NCBI GenBank assembly: GCA_001949185.1
Contig: BDGG01000005.1
Location: 620,001 to 684,000 of the forward strand
Direction: 5' to 3'
DNA from: Ramazzottius varieornatus
Lineage: Eukaryota > Tardigrada > Eutardigrada > Parachela > Ramazzottiidae
Length of the DNA stretch: 64,000 nt
Position numbers and translations under genes: made by a program. Positions 11,804 through 23,501 of this stretch are shown here, piece by piece. Within the stretch, counting starts at the first letter, position 1; each line of letters starts with the position of its first letter. The notes under the pieces are model-generated. The model made no database searches and was not told the origin of the DNA. It saw only the letters and a program-made list of their open reading frames with translations.

Positions 11804-12745
11804 TTAAAATTCTGTTTTTTGACGCTTCGCCAACCATTCTTTGATGCCTTTCAGGTTGTGGACCCGATCGACATACTCTTGCAGTTCCGGATGCGAAGTC
11901 AGAATGGACTGGTCCATGAGCACTAGTTCATCCAGGAAGCCGACCGCAGTGAAGTCTGCCCACGTTGGTCCTTGGCCCACCAGATAACCAGACTTGTTCC
12001 GACCAAGAATGGTTTCGTACTGTTGCAGGTAGGGAACGATATCCGCGGTTAGGAACTGTTTCCTGATGTCGTCGACTTTCGGATCGTTCTCCATCTTAGC
12101 ATGCAGCCAGTTGATCCAGCCCTTGTAGATGTCTAATGAGAAAATAACGACACGTCATGTTATGTCATACCATGTCGTATCATTGGCTATTAGCCTGATA
12201 CTGATGCAGATGGGAGTGGAAATTTTAAAGCCGGCAAAAAACGCCCGGATGGTCGTTATCCCAAGTGGCGCACTGCACCAGCCAATAGCAAAGAAAACTG
12301 CGCTGCGTGAAACAATAATCATCCCAGTACTGTTTCTCTACCTACCAAATGACCGCCGGCAAAATCGATCGCTTACCTTCCGTAAAGTCAACCAGCGCAT
12401 CCACTTCCGCCTCTTCCCATGCGTCCTGTAACAAGGTACGGCGAAGAAACCATGCCGCAGTTGAGTATCGCCTAAGGGAGACGTGTATCTTACCTTTCCA
12501 GCGAGTCCATGCTGTCTAGCAAGATACCTTCCGATGGCATGGCTTTGTCCCAGAGTCTTGCCGTTCACTTCGATGTAGGGAAGCTGGCCGAGCGGGCTTT
12601 TTGTCTTCATCTGGGGGTTCTTCACCCATTCAGCATGGTCCACTCGTTCGTCCTTGAAGTTCTGCCCGGCAGCATGCAGAATCCAGCGGATAACTTCACC
12701 TCGACCACGCCCATCAAAGTAATATAGAGTCACTGGAGAACCCAT
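11804..12745 (-). CDS. sigma-class glutathione S-transferase 1
   Basis: Three exons (12745-12494, 12425-12377, 12132-11804) encode 209 residues, normal for a cytosolic GST. The N-terminal thioredoxin-like domain shows VTLYYFDGRGRGEVIRWIL, with the sigma-class catalytic Tyr in LYYFD, and SPLGQLPYIEVNGK with its cis-Pro. GQSHAIGRYLA carries the glutathione-binding Ser after Gln. The C-terminal all-helical domain contains PTWADF and ends KGIKEWLAKRQKTEF. Sigma GSTs conjugate electrophiles or isomerise prostaglandin H2. The same exon structure and about three-quarters similarity to the next gene show recent tandem duplication. Intron 2 carries a palindromic mini-element. Confidence 0.94.
12247..12325. 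repeat. palindromic mini-element, copy 2 (GST intron)
   Basis: GGATGGTCGTTATCCCAAGT followed by GGCGCACTG pairs imperfectly with the downstream arm CTGCGCTGCGTGAAACAATA...ATCATCC. It sits in intron 2 of the first GST gene. Confidence 0.55.
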
Positions 12746-13355
12746 CCTGCGATTTTATCAGTGCAAAACCTCACCAACAGAACGGCGAATAGAACGGATG
12801 GACGAAGATTTTCGGGTTTGTATAAAGACTGCTTATGACTTTATCAGTGCCGCCCCAACACTTTTTAGAAAGCGTAGAATTTGATATCGGGCTTTCTAGA
12901 CTGGTACTGCGTCGTTTCTCCACGTGGCTCCTGTGAGCCCTCCAGGCACCGACTTTGCGTTTCCGGTTACGGTCTTGTACCATTGCCCATCAGCGCGGTA
13001 CACGCCCATACCGATAAGACTTTTTGTTTTCATTTGTAGGCTCATAAAAGCCTCACACTGGTTACTCGGCTTTCGAGTGCGCGTACCAAGAGAACCGATA
13101 ACCAATCTGCTGAACTACAGTATATCGTCATACACCGGTGTCTTACTGTCCCTACAAATAATAGTGAATGAAGCAGTATAAAGCCGTAAGAAAGGAAAGG
13201 CGGGTATGCAGAGGGGACCACCGCAGCGATTCTGCTTTGCTGGAGGAAGACTTTACAAGAGCTATCATGTATCAGAAGAACGTAGTATTGCTTATCATGG
13301 CGCACCAAGAAAAGGGTGCAAGACCGTGTGATGATGACTGAAAGTTCCTTTGTGT
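12746..13355. other. spacer between tandem GST genes
   Basis: A minus-strand frame at 12896-13105 contains QMKTKS, identical to a word in the first GST (before PLGQLPY), followed by unrelated residues. This may be a remnant of an old GST exon, but it is too short to call. No other gene is seen. Confidence 0.35.
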
Positions 13356-14133
13356 TCAGAAACTTGTCTGCGGACGTTTTGCGAGCCATTCTTTGATACC
13401 TTTCGTGTTGTGAATGCGGTTGACATAGTCTTTCAGCTCCGGATGCGAACCCAAAATGGATTTATCCAGCTCCACCAGTTGATCCAGGAAGTCGACTGCG
13501 CAAAAGTCCGCCCACGTTGGTCCTTGTCCGACCAAATAGCCCGACTTGGTCTGAGCAAGAATGGTCTTGTACTTTTGCAAATACGGGACAATGTCCGTGG
13601 TCAAAAACTGCTTCTTGATCTCGTCGACCTTCGGATCATTCGCCAGCAGTGCGTGGATGTACTTGACGAAACCCTTAAAGATGTCTGTAAGAAAGCCTGC
13701 ATCATCAAGATACCGGGAAAACTCACCTGCATTGCGAAACAATAAAAAGGAGATCAGCGATGTTACCTTCCGTGTAGTCTACAATAGCGTCGACTTCCGC
13801 CTCTTCCCAAGCGCCCTGTCAACATCAAAACCTTCCTTTATGTGTCCGGTCACGTCACGACAACTTCTTCAAAGATCTTACCTTTCCCGCAAAACCATGC
13901 AGCTTTGCGAAGTACCGCGCGATAGCATGGCTTTGTCCAAGGACCTTGTTGTTCACCACCACATAGGGAAGTTGGCCGAACGGAGTGTTCTCTTTCAGTT
14001 TAGGGTCCGCAACCCATTCGCCCATCGTGAGTCGCACGTCCTTGAAATTTTGGCCCGCTGCATGCAGGATCCATCGTATAACTTCCCCACGACCTCGGCT
14101 GTCGAAGTAGTACAGCGTTACAGGAGAAGACAT
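13356..14133 (-). CDS. sigma-class glutathione S-transferase 2
   Basis: Three exons (14133-13882, 13815-13767, 13684-13356), each exactly as long as those of the upstream paralogue, encode 209 residues. Motifs are VTLYYFDSRGRGEVIRWIL with the catalytic Tyr, TPFGQLPYVVVNNK, GQSHAIARYFAKLHG and PTWADFCAVDF, ending KEWLAKRPQTSF. The intact frame and consensus splice sites indicate a functional gene. It lies about 600 bp upstream of its tandem copy on the same strand. Substrate is not predictable from sequence. Confidence 0.94.
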
Positions 14134-14865
14134 CGTTCGACTTGGTGCTAAGCAGGTATTATACCTAACAAAGATCGCGATTCGCCGGTCGTTCAAAATA
14201 CACGCTGGAAGAAGTCACGGAAACGTAACCTGCAGTATGTTAAATATGTAGTTTCGGCAGCTGTCAATGACGGAGTTCTGCCTTGTCACGCCCGTAGGAA
14301 AGCTTCGCTAAAGTGAAGCGCTTTGTGCAGTGCTTCCAAGCATGAAATCTGCATGTCATTATCAAAACTTTCATTGCTAAACCTGACAAAAGTCCCATTG
14401 TTATTTGCTTACACTTGAGTCGCCAAAAATCAAAAGCCGAAAGGAGTTCAGTGTTAAGTCTTTCTAAAAAGATCGTTACACGACAGAAAATGCCTGGGCA
14501 TATACTGTAGATGCCCAGATCGGATAGGTGCCTAGGTCGCCGCTCCCCGTGTGCAAACTTCAAAGTAGACCTTTCAGACCTCCCTGCGTTTCCAATTTGC
14601 TTCGAAGACCGTCTTCACTCTAAGCCTACCCACTAACAAAAGCAAACCACAATGGACTGATGTCTCGAACGCGTTCGAGAATTTATGTGAACGTAAAGGT
14701 GCCGTTCCAGGAGATAAAAAGAAGTTCGGTAAACAGAAGTAAGCTTACCGGCAGAAGTTCATATTCCATTCACTCACAAACATGCAGCAGTACCTGCTGC
14801 AAACTTTCGATGGATCTGGGCATTTCTTCCGGTTTCTTGCGTCGACCAAGTGATGTGATCGACGA
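14134..14865. other. intergenic
   Basis: Between the GST 2 start and the dehydratase 3' end. No motif recognised. Confidence 0.35.
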
Positions 14866-15947
14866 TCATTCATTCCGCTTTCTCGGTTTTTCTGGTGTGT
14901 TGCTGGTCAAAGTCTTCCGCCTCTGCGACAGCATGTGCCCAAACAGCTTAGGGAAAACTGTAAGATAAACGTAAAGGTTAGTTCGCAACTTCGCCCGATG
15001 AGCACCTTCCGTCCTCAAGGCGTTATATATGCGGGTACCTGGTATATAGCTGAGCATCAACATGATCGTCATGTAATAAACCCAGTTGAAACCTCCAACA
15101 GAAAACGGCTGCTCCGAAGCAATCTTTGGTAATGCCGCGTATGTTGTCCATAGTTCACCCTAAAACGGCCAAATATTCTTTAAAAATCAGAAGCAAGCCG
15201 AGGTTCAAGTAAATGATTGCGCACCGTTATGCCAAGCGGATACAAGACAAGGAACAGGGAGTATCGTGCCCAGACGACCGGGTCGACGTCCATTCCGACC
15301 AGGTTCAGTGCGTAGAAAGCATATCGTACTATCTCAGCTATAGTCCAGCAGATCAACGTCAGGGAGAAACCATAGCTGACGCGAGCCTACTGAGAAAAGG
15401 AAGTTCAACGATGGGGAAGACTTCGGGTGGAGAGTAGTAAGCGAGCTCCTGGACCTTACCATTGTTGAATAGTCCAAGACGCACCACAGTACGAACAGGC
15501 GTGACGCTACCTGAAGTCCCGTTATCATAGTGTTGGAGCGAACAAGTCCCATTGCCGTATGAGCCACCTGAAAAGAACACGCTTATAGTATTAACATACA
15601 GCCGTCCAGCGAGGTACTCGTATCGGCACCAGAGCAGAAACGCGCGACCACTGGAGTCCCTCATACCTCTAACACTGCCATAGTCTGGAAGACTTTGAGA
15701 GGAGGGCTCGTAGCTCTCCATAGATCTTCTCCAGTAAGTACACATCGTACAATTTGCGTAAGGATGAAGAGCCACCTGCAACCATGTACCGTGGCGCTGC
15801 TTACTTCTTCATGGAGCATAGTCTCAGTTCTAGACGACGAAACGAGCGACCGTGTTGTCGACTCGTCGTTACAAGAAGTCAAGCTTACCCACAAAGTTGC
15901 ACGATGTTGTAGGCAACCAGGTAAGTTTTGGCTGGAGTCAGTGCCAT
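14866..15947 (-). CDS. HACD: very-long-chain (3R)-3-hydroxyacyl-CoA dehydratase (HACD/PTPLA family)
   Basis: ER membrane enzyme that removes water from 3-hydroxyacyl-CoA in the very-long-chain fatty-acid elongation cycle. Six exons (15947-15889, 15775-15667, 15567-15460, 15386-15225, 15159-15039, 14957-14866) make 216 residues, all in phase. Family signatures are LKVFQTMAVLEVAHTAMGLV, LQVASRLFVLW, WTIAEIVRYAFYA and LVLYPLGITGELWTTYAALP. The last motif holds the catalytic Tyr and the Glu seven residues later. The protein ends with a basic tail (SQRRKTLTSNTPEKPRKR), like ER-retention tails in this family. Exon 4 has a tandem CAGTAG acceptor, and only the downstream AG avoids a stop. HACD1/HACD2-type. 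The exact paralogue cannot be told. Confidence 0.94.
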
Positions 15948-17820
15948 CTTTTATACTGCTGCAACCTGCAAAGCATAGCGGATTAGTTGACCACCTCCGC
16001 ATTCCGTAATGCACCGGAAGTCAAAGGGCTACTTCCGGCAAACGAGCATCCACTGCCTTCTCTGCACGCAAATATGACCGTAGGGCAAGACTTCCACTAA
16101 ATTCGCTGCATACCCAAGAACAGAGAAGCTCCTACCACATAGATCCAAAATATTCCTTTTTGGAGTGGGACCGGCAGTACTGCGAAGAGTTAAAACCCAA
16201 TAGAGGGCCGGAGTCGCAAAGCTTTGGTGTTATAGGTTCCCGGACGTCTGGAAGTTGAGGCGTGCGAAGTTGCTATATCTAGAGTTGCCGATGGTTCACG
16301 TGGACAGACTTTCCAGATAACGGTCGCAGGCCGTGGACTTTGAAACAGTTCAAGGAATAGTCATTCCAGCGACCCGGACGATCCTTGGTTCTTCCCGAAG
16401 CAAAAACTACAACAAAGAAAATTCAAGCAACAGTGAGATTGCGTACGGTTGCGAGGCGGGCGTCAAAATTTCAACGTATTAGAGCAATTTCTCGGTTGGT
16501 TGCATCGTAGCAATAGCACCAATCAAAGCAGCCGAACCCAAATTCAACCGTTAAACACCACTGATGTGTTGCTAAACATCGCCTTGCTGGTGAGCAAAAC
16601 GCATGATCAAGCTTTTGATTGACATCGCCAAAGCGCAGTGTGGGGCCGATTTTAGTCATGACGTAATGAATTTGCTCATGAATCCTGATAACTAGCTAGT
16701 GATTCCGACCACTGGGAAGGCCGAGCAAAGGAAGCAAAAGATTACAGGCCAGACATTTTTACTGCGTTACGTTGCAGTTGCGAGTAAAAAATTTCTGTTG
16801 CCCGGAGCAAGTTACGCATTTGTTTTGAGTACAGAGTTTGCGATATGTGAAAGCTCGAACAGTCTGATCGTCCATTGATATCTCGACAGACTTAGAAGGG
16901 CTTCGCTTCGCTCGGCCTGAAAAGCGCTGTTTGATTAAACTGGAATATCAGTCAATCTACCACTCCCGCGTCCAGGGCCTGAAACAAAATATATCAGTTC
17001 TCCGATTTATTGAATGCTTGACCTGCCACAGGGTTCGAAAAAGCGACGGAACCACGTTCGATACGATGGTTTCCAGTTCACGAGTCGGTGCTGCACCATT
17101 TTGATGGCTGGATGTTTCAAAAATTTCGTATTTGGCTCACCATGCTCAGATGGAGGCGAGGTTTAGCAGCACTCCAGTGTTAACTTAAACACAAATACAA
17201 CCCCACATCGCGCAGTTTCGTTCTTGAGCACAGATGGCCTAAAAACCTTCATCAGTTTTTGTGGAAGACCGTAGACGTATCTTCCTTCAGCTTCCTCCCT
17301 AGCTGTCTTCAGATCGTTTTCGATTTAGAGAACAACTGCTATGTCTGGAGGATGATTTGGATGTTGTGCGGAGGTTCGGCTCCCCAGGAACATCTGCGTT
17401 AGCGGTAAGTTTGCATAGTACTTCCGGTCACCATCCCCGTAGCACAACTAGCCTCTGCAGGCTGTAGCTTTGTCGTCCAGACTACAAGTACAGGTCGAGA
17501 TCCCGCTGGAGATTCAGGTTATCGGATATTCTCGCGTTTATTGCAGGTTGTCGGAGTGATCAAGAATCGATATCGAGCATCGGATTAACCACTGCGTCAG
17601 CACTAGTCTCTTGAATTACACAAATTTCAAGTGGTCCCTACGTGGCGACTGAATAAAAGATTTCTCGGCGGAAGACGGAATGCCTTGTCTCGACGTTTAG
17701 AGTCTCAGGCCAAACCAGCTGATATTCCCCATTGAGAATACAGCAGAGAGTGCGTACGCATTGCTCTTATTCATCACTCTTTCGTATCATAATTATAACC
17801 AGAAGGTATAGTTATCGATA
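15948..17820. other. 1.9-kb gene-poor interval (divergent promoters)
   Basis: Lies between the divergent HACD (-) and SLC37 (+) starts. Both strands are broken by stops. I see no protein motif, tRNA or clear repeat. Confidence 0.4.
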
Positions 17821-20060
17821 ATGGCCTCTCTCTTGCAGGCGCCGTGGTTCAGCAAAGGCCGATCACGCTTTAGACCGCTTATCCCTTCAGCCCATAACGC
17901 CAGGCAGATCCAGTTAGTCATGGAGCGGCAATATCTGGTCGATACAGAAGATGCGTCGGAATCTACGGAATTTCTGCCTACTGATGGACGAAGACCACCT
18001 CGGTTCGTCCATTTTTTTCAGTTAACTTTTTCTTTTATTTTTTCTGACATGGTGTGCTGCTGTTGGACAGTTCCAAGGAGCGCAGGAGAACGAATCAAGC
18101 GCCCGTTGGTGTATTGATCCTTCAGCGCCTGTGTATCCCAACCACGGCCAACCGCGCATTATGGTATCGGGTATACATCCTGGTGCTGACTTTCATCTTC
18201 TACGTTACCTACCATTTATCCCGGAGACCGCTAAGTATCGTCAAGACTGTCCTGCATCAGAACTGTTCGCCCCTCACGCCACCCGCAAAGTCGAACCCGG
18301 CGGAGAATGAAACTTGGTGCAGCTGGAAACCTTTCGAGCAGTCCAACAACCAGGAACTCTTCGCTGTACTGGACTTCGCGTATTGGCTGGCCTATGCTTT
18401 TGGCATGTTTTTTGCCGGTAAGAAACACGGGGAAGTTTCAGTCCCATTTGTCTAATCTATCTGGCATTCGGGATGTCGGCAAACGACTTGAACATGATTG
18501 CTTTCCGCAGTGGCGTACACTTTGACTCAGTTACAAGTAAACTGTGCGCCACTTGAGATAACGATCATGTTCAATTCATTTGCAGACGGCCCATTTATCT
18601 TGCTTTGTTTTAGATATTATTGAGAAATAGTTTTTTTTGTTTTTAGGACACATTGCCGAACGTACTAACCTCCGCCATTTCCTCACATTCGGCATGATGG
18701 GCGCCGGGCTCTTCACCATCTGTTTCGGGATGGCGCAAATCTGGGAGATCCATAGCTTTTCGTATTTCGTGGCTGTGCAGATCTTCGGAGGCATCTTCCA
18801 GTCGACAGGTTGGCCAAGTGTGGTAACCCTCGTAGGCAACTGGTTCGGCAAGAAGCGTCTGGGTCTAATCTTCGGGGTGTGGAACTCACACACTTCCGTT
18901 GGCAACATCCTTGGTGCAGTCATAGCTGGCGTTTGGGTGAACCAAAACTGGGGCTACTCTTTCATAATTCCCGGTTTGATCATCCTTGTGACGGGCCTGC
19001 TGGCTAACCTCTTCGTGGTGGAGAAACCGGAAGATGTGTTGTTACCTCAACCTGATCACGTGGGCGACAATCGTTTGCCTGGTAAGTTCATTGATGACCC
19101 CGTTCAATCTGGATAGGGCACGGCCGCGATGAGGCTTCCAACAAGGCCGTGCTGTAAGTTAAGATTTCACCGCGGGAAACATCACAATGATCAACGATCA
19201 TTTCACTTCTAATATTCAATGGAAAATAAATTTTTGGTGTTTCAGGTGCGCCTTCCGCCGACTGCTTGAGAACTGAGGAGTATGGTCAAGTGGACGTCCA
19301 GAAGTCTGACAGCGATATAGCCGTGATTTCCGTAGGCGATAACAAGCCCATCTCGATACCCCGCGCTTTACGAATTCCCGGTGTCGTTGAATTCTCAGTC
19401 TGCTTGTTCTTTGCCAAAGCTGTATCTTACACCTTTCTCTTATGGCTACCGAAGTATATCAAGAGCGTCAGCCAAGTGGAAAACGACATTGCTGCTGATC
19501 TCTCGGCGATTTTTGATGCAGGTACTGAAACACCACTTCACATTCATAACACGTTCGACTGTATATCCCAACCGAGGTTCGTCTTCTCAGGTGGTATCGT
19601 CGGTGGCATCGTAGCAGGTGTGGTCTCCGATGCAACAGGCGCAAGTGCTACCGTCTGCGGTGTGATGTTCCTCTTAGCAGCTCCTTCGCTGTGGCTGATC
19701 ATGGTATATGGCGGCTACAGTATTCCCGTGCTGATCGCGCTACTTCTCTTCGGTGGGCTGATTATCAGTGGTCCTTACGCGCTGATCACGACAGCGGTCT
19801 CCGCGGATCTGGGAACTCATCCTAGTCTGACCGGCAACGCCAAGGCCTTGGCGACTGTGACAGCCATCATTGACGGAACAGGATCGATGGGCGCGGCTTT
19901 CGGCCCCCTGGCAGCTGGTTTGATTTCCACTAGAGGCTGGGACGCCGTGTTTTACTCGTTAACAGCAGCACAACTTGTGGCTTTGATGTGTTTAACTAGA
20001 TTAATCTATCGAGAAATACGAGGGTGGTTGGCTGTTCGTAGAGAAGTTCGGAATCTATGA
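17821..20060 (+). CDS. SLC37 sugar-phosphate/phosphate exchanger (SLC37A1/A2-like)
   Basis: Major-facilitator antiporter of the organophosphate:phosphate family, which exchanges glycerol-3-phosphate or glucose-6-phosphate for phosphate, mostly in ER membranes. Five exons (17821-18002, 18071-18417, 18647-19081, 19246-19521, 19591-20060) give 569 residues. Motifs are [27 protein letters not shown] in the luminal loop, [54 protein letters not shown] and [13 protein letters not shown]. About twelve hydrophobic segments are visible. Intron 4 (19522-19590) is 69 nt, a multiple of three, without stops, so its retention would add 23 residues. Intron 2 carries a palindromic mini-element. SLC37A1 and A2 cannot be distinguished. 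Confidence 0.94.
18488..18574. repeat. palindromic mini-element, copy 3 (SLC37 intron 2)
   Basis: TTGAACATGATTGCTTTCCG then CAGTGGCGTACAC pairs with CTGTGCGCCACTTGAGATAA then CGATCATGTTCAA. This is a near-complete hairpin of 87 bp with the shared core CAAGTGGCGCAC. Confidence 0.65.
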
Positions 20061-20390
20061 GAGTTACTACGATTCTCACGTTGGGTTTTCACTGTATCTT
20101 TTTCATCTTATAGTTATATAGACTCAGTATAGAGCTTACTGCTGTTTGTGTGATATGCCATGCAGCTTGTGATTTATAATTTTGATTTCTTAAAAAAGAT
20201 CTATTCTATAGATTTCTTAAAAAGATAGATTTCCTAAAAAATAACATCAGAAAGTCGCTGAGTACCGTACAATAAAATCACGTTGGAGACGAACAGTCAT
20301 TAACCTGCATACAGAAAACCATCTATGAGCTCCAACGTGCAGCGTATGCACGTGCATGGCAACATCTCAGTTACCGAATTACAGCAACGA
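20061..20390. other. convergent 3' ends of SLC37 and KATNAL2
   Basis: AT-rich, with a short local repeat (TTTCTTAAAAAAGAT, TTTCTTAAAAAGATAGAT near 20187-20240). Nothing else seen. Confidence 0.4.
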
Positions 20391-21927
20391 TCAGCACGAC
20401 TCATGCGTGTCTCGCCACTTTCTGTACTTTTGAAGAGTTGCCTGATCGTTAGTTGGCTTAATATGTTTTAGAACTTCCACCACGTCTTCGGTGGTTGTCG
20501 GATTCAGGATGAATTTCCTTCCCGGCGTGAGTTCCTCAGCGTTGTCTTCTTCCAATACGCTGAATATCTTCCTCAGGGTTCTCATCAACGTTTCTTTCGC
20601 TACAAGATAAAGATCACTACCGGAGTATCCCTCTGTGCAGTCCGCGGCGATAAGGTCGTAGTCTATCGTAGTGCGAATCTGCAGGGGATGGTCCTTCAGT
20701 ACAGGTGGCAGGAACGAAGTTAGCATGGCGTGTCGTGCTTCCTTGTTGGGCAAGTCCACCATGACGCGTTTCTCCAGACGGCGCATCATAGCGTTGTCTA
20801 GTTCCCAGGGAAGGTTCGATGCGGCTAGCACGAATACCACGTCATCCGACCGCTGCAAACCATCCATCTGAATGAGTATTTCAGTTTTCATGCGGCGACT
20901 GCCCTCATGTTCGTTACTGTTCCCTCTTTGGCCCATGAGCGAGTCTATCTCGTCCAGGAAGATACACGAAGGTGCGCACTTTCGGGCCATTTCGAACAGT
21001 ACGCGTACCAACTTCTCCGATTCCCCACGCCATTTACTGACTACGGTTGATGCCGTGATGTTGAAAAAGGAGGTCCTGCATTCGGTTGCAACCGCCTTGG
21101 CCAACATTGTCTTCCCAGTTCCTGAATGACAAATCATACAGAGTATATTCTCGCGAGAAAGAAAACATAGAGCTTCGTATGAAGCACGTACCCGGAGGAC
21201 CAGCTAGGAGAAGACCGCGCCACGGTGCCAGAATCCCCTTGAACAGTTCCGGAAACCTCACAGGGTATACCACGGACTCTTTCACTAGTCGCTTTGCGTT
21301 CTCCATACCCTTGATATCATCCCAGTGCACTTTAGGGTCCTCGAAGTACATTTCCTTACCAATTAGTCGGGCGAGGTCGTAAAGTTCCGGGTGAAGCTCA
21401 TATGAGCTCACGGCTTCGCTGAGCTTGCTCATCGAACTAAGAGAGGTCCCGTCTCCCTTATCATTTGCCGAGTTCTTGCTGAAAGCATTGTTCTTCGCAG
21501 GGAAGAAAAGCTTTCTCTTAATGATATCCAAGTTGTCTCCAGCGGAAACTGTCTGTGGCTTCTCTACCATGGTCAAGCTCTTGGAACTTCCGGTTGGAGC
21601 CAGTTTTTTTCGGACTGTCGGCGCGTGTGGCTTCTCTTCGGGTAAAAGCTGCCTGACAAACCGAGGCTTTTTTTGCGATCGAGCCAGGTAGTTACATTCG
21701 TATTCAAGGAACACCGTGTTCAGATCCATGTTGTCACATACTTTCAGTCCGGAGATGTCTTGATGCGTGGTCCTCATCTCACGGACTAACGTGTCGGCTG
21801 TCTCCAGCATACCATTTTCTTTCAAGTAATGCAGAAACAGTACCATGATGCTCTTGTGACGTTCACTTCTCTGTTTATTTTCAAGAGACCGAGCTTCCGA
21901 CGCTAGCTTTATCGATGCGAGGTCCAT
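20391..21927 (-). CDS. KATNAL2: katanin p60 ATPase-containing subunit A-like 2
   Basis: Microtubule-severing AAA ATPase associated with cilia, centrioles and sperm flagella. Two coding exons (21927-21192, 21121-20391) give 488 residues. An N-terminal LisH-type segment ([20 protein letters not shown]) precedes a variable linker. The AAA domain follows with [18 protein letters not shown] (Walker A, split by the intron inside GPPG), [30 protein letters not shown] (Walker B), [20 protein letters not shown] and [16 protein letters not shown] 21927 matches the family start. A splice acceptor 20 nt upstream (TTTCTAG) and a possible donor at about 22027 suggest a 5'UTR intron. It lies 235 bp behind the PRKRIP1 stop on the same strand. 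Confidence 0.95.
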
Positions 21928-22162
21928 CTCACCCGTCACAAATTTCTAGAAAGGGCTAATTATATTACAACAGAAAACAACCAAATGTAAAAAGAACACT
22001 GTCAAGAGAAGGAAAGCGATTTTCTAACCTTCGTCAACTTGGATAAAAGTTCAAAACATGCATCGCTGGAAGCCGAACAAACGAGTTGCGTCAAGAAACT
22101 TTCGTGGTGTCCTTCGCAGTTGTTTCTGCGGAAGTGTCCAAACAATGAGGATTTTGGGCGTA

Positions 22163-23045
22163 CTACTTCGATTCCCCGCTCACCCCCTGCGACAGCTGGT
22201 TCGGTACGGATTTCTCTTCGTCTTCAATATCGCTGGAATCGGATTCAGGCTCCTTAGCCGCCGGAGATCCGCAACTTCCTTTCGATCGTTTCGCCTGTTG
22301 TTTGGCTTTCTTCTTCAGCCTCTTGGCACGACTTTTTGCACTCTTCAGATCCTCTAGACGTTGCTGCTCCGCTGCTTTCTTCTCAAATTCAGTTTGTGCT
22401 TCGTCCTGCAAAACTCATCTCTATAGCGTTAGACCAGATAACGCTCACACAACCATAAGCTTCCGGCGCCGAAGTCAGCGGAAGTAGATTAATCGCTAGG
22501 ATGGTAGCCCGCACTCAGATTAACATACCTTTTTCGCCTGCTCCTCGATATATTTCATCCGGTTCTGTTCTTTCCTTCTTAGATTTCGGTAGATGTGGAA
22601 TTCACCACTCCCAGCACCTGCACTACAAACAAGCAGACATGCGTACAATTCGAGCCAACTTCACAAACAGCAGCGATTAAATACTATTAGTGCTAAACTT
22701 GGCAAGGATATAAAACCTCATCTCACCTTGATCCCATATAAAAGCGAACGTATTCTGCCGGCGGTGGAGGAGCACGGTCTTTCGGGCGATCTGGAATGTG
22801 AGCAGGTTTTTCCTACGATATAAAAATCACGATAAACTGCAGTTTCGGGTGGAACGGCTAAGGCTATATAGCGGACACTGCCGTAGTTGGTAAAAGAGCG
22901 GAATGTAACAGGTACGTATACTCACGGGATTTGCCATCAGCCTCTCCAGCCGCAAACGCTGAACCTCTGTTGCTTTGTTGCCATGTATCCCAACAGATGC
23001 GGAGATCTCTTCTTCATCATCCGGACTGGATCCACGAGCACTCAT
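22163..23045 (-). CDS. PRKRIP1: PRKRIP1-like spliceosomal protein
   Basis: Four exons (23045-22926, 22812-22727, 22622-22529, 22405-22163) encode 180 residues, close to the human length. The conserved blocks are TEVQRLRLERLMANP, PPPPAEYVRFYMGSSAGAGS, GEFHIYRNLRRKEQNRMKYI and a long Lys/Arg/Glu helix. The C-terminal tail is Ser/Asp-rich (SDSSDIEDEEK). The human protein binds PKR in earlier work and is seen as a long helix in post-catalytic spliceosome structures, so a nuclear splicing role is likely. The start MSARGSSPDDEEE gives a family-like N-terminus. It is divergently arranged with the zinc-finger gene 456 bp away. Confidence 0.93.
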
Positions 23046-23501
23046 CTTCGTAGCCCAAGTGTAAACAACACCTCCAGCGTGAGATGTCCTTTCGCAGCTC
23101 ACCAAGCAGTTCTCAATGGCCCGGCGTAGTGGTCCCCGGTAGTACAGAGTGATCGTACGGGGATTTGATTCTAGGCCGTATTAGAACTGAGAACAAAGTG
23201 AGACCGTGAGAGTGGAGAAGTAGAGACTAGAGACTGAGGAAAATCAAAACAAATCGGTCATCTTATCGGTACGCGTATTCGTATGTCATGTAAGAACGCC
23301 TGACTTATGACATCATGATCGAATAACCAGATGATTATGACTGCAGCAGACGCCGGGAATCCTTCCTAATTTAACGTTATTCCAAACTAAACTCCAAAGT
23401 CGTGCTTCCTCCGTATTTCCCTACCAAGAATCATTCAAGAAGTGGATAACGAGGAACTCCGTTGTCGGACTGCGCGTTGGTGAAATCGTAATAGCGCCGA
23501 G

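Noticed and set aside
16471-16659. Small minus-strand frame in the HACD-SLC37 interval
   Set aside because: Short, composition-driven, without conserved pattern.
19117-19154. Possible extra 37-nt exon in SLC37 (GGCACGGCCGCGATGAGG to GTAAGT)
   Set aside because: Has plausible splice ends, but including it breaks the frame. Skipping it joins conserved blocks in phase.
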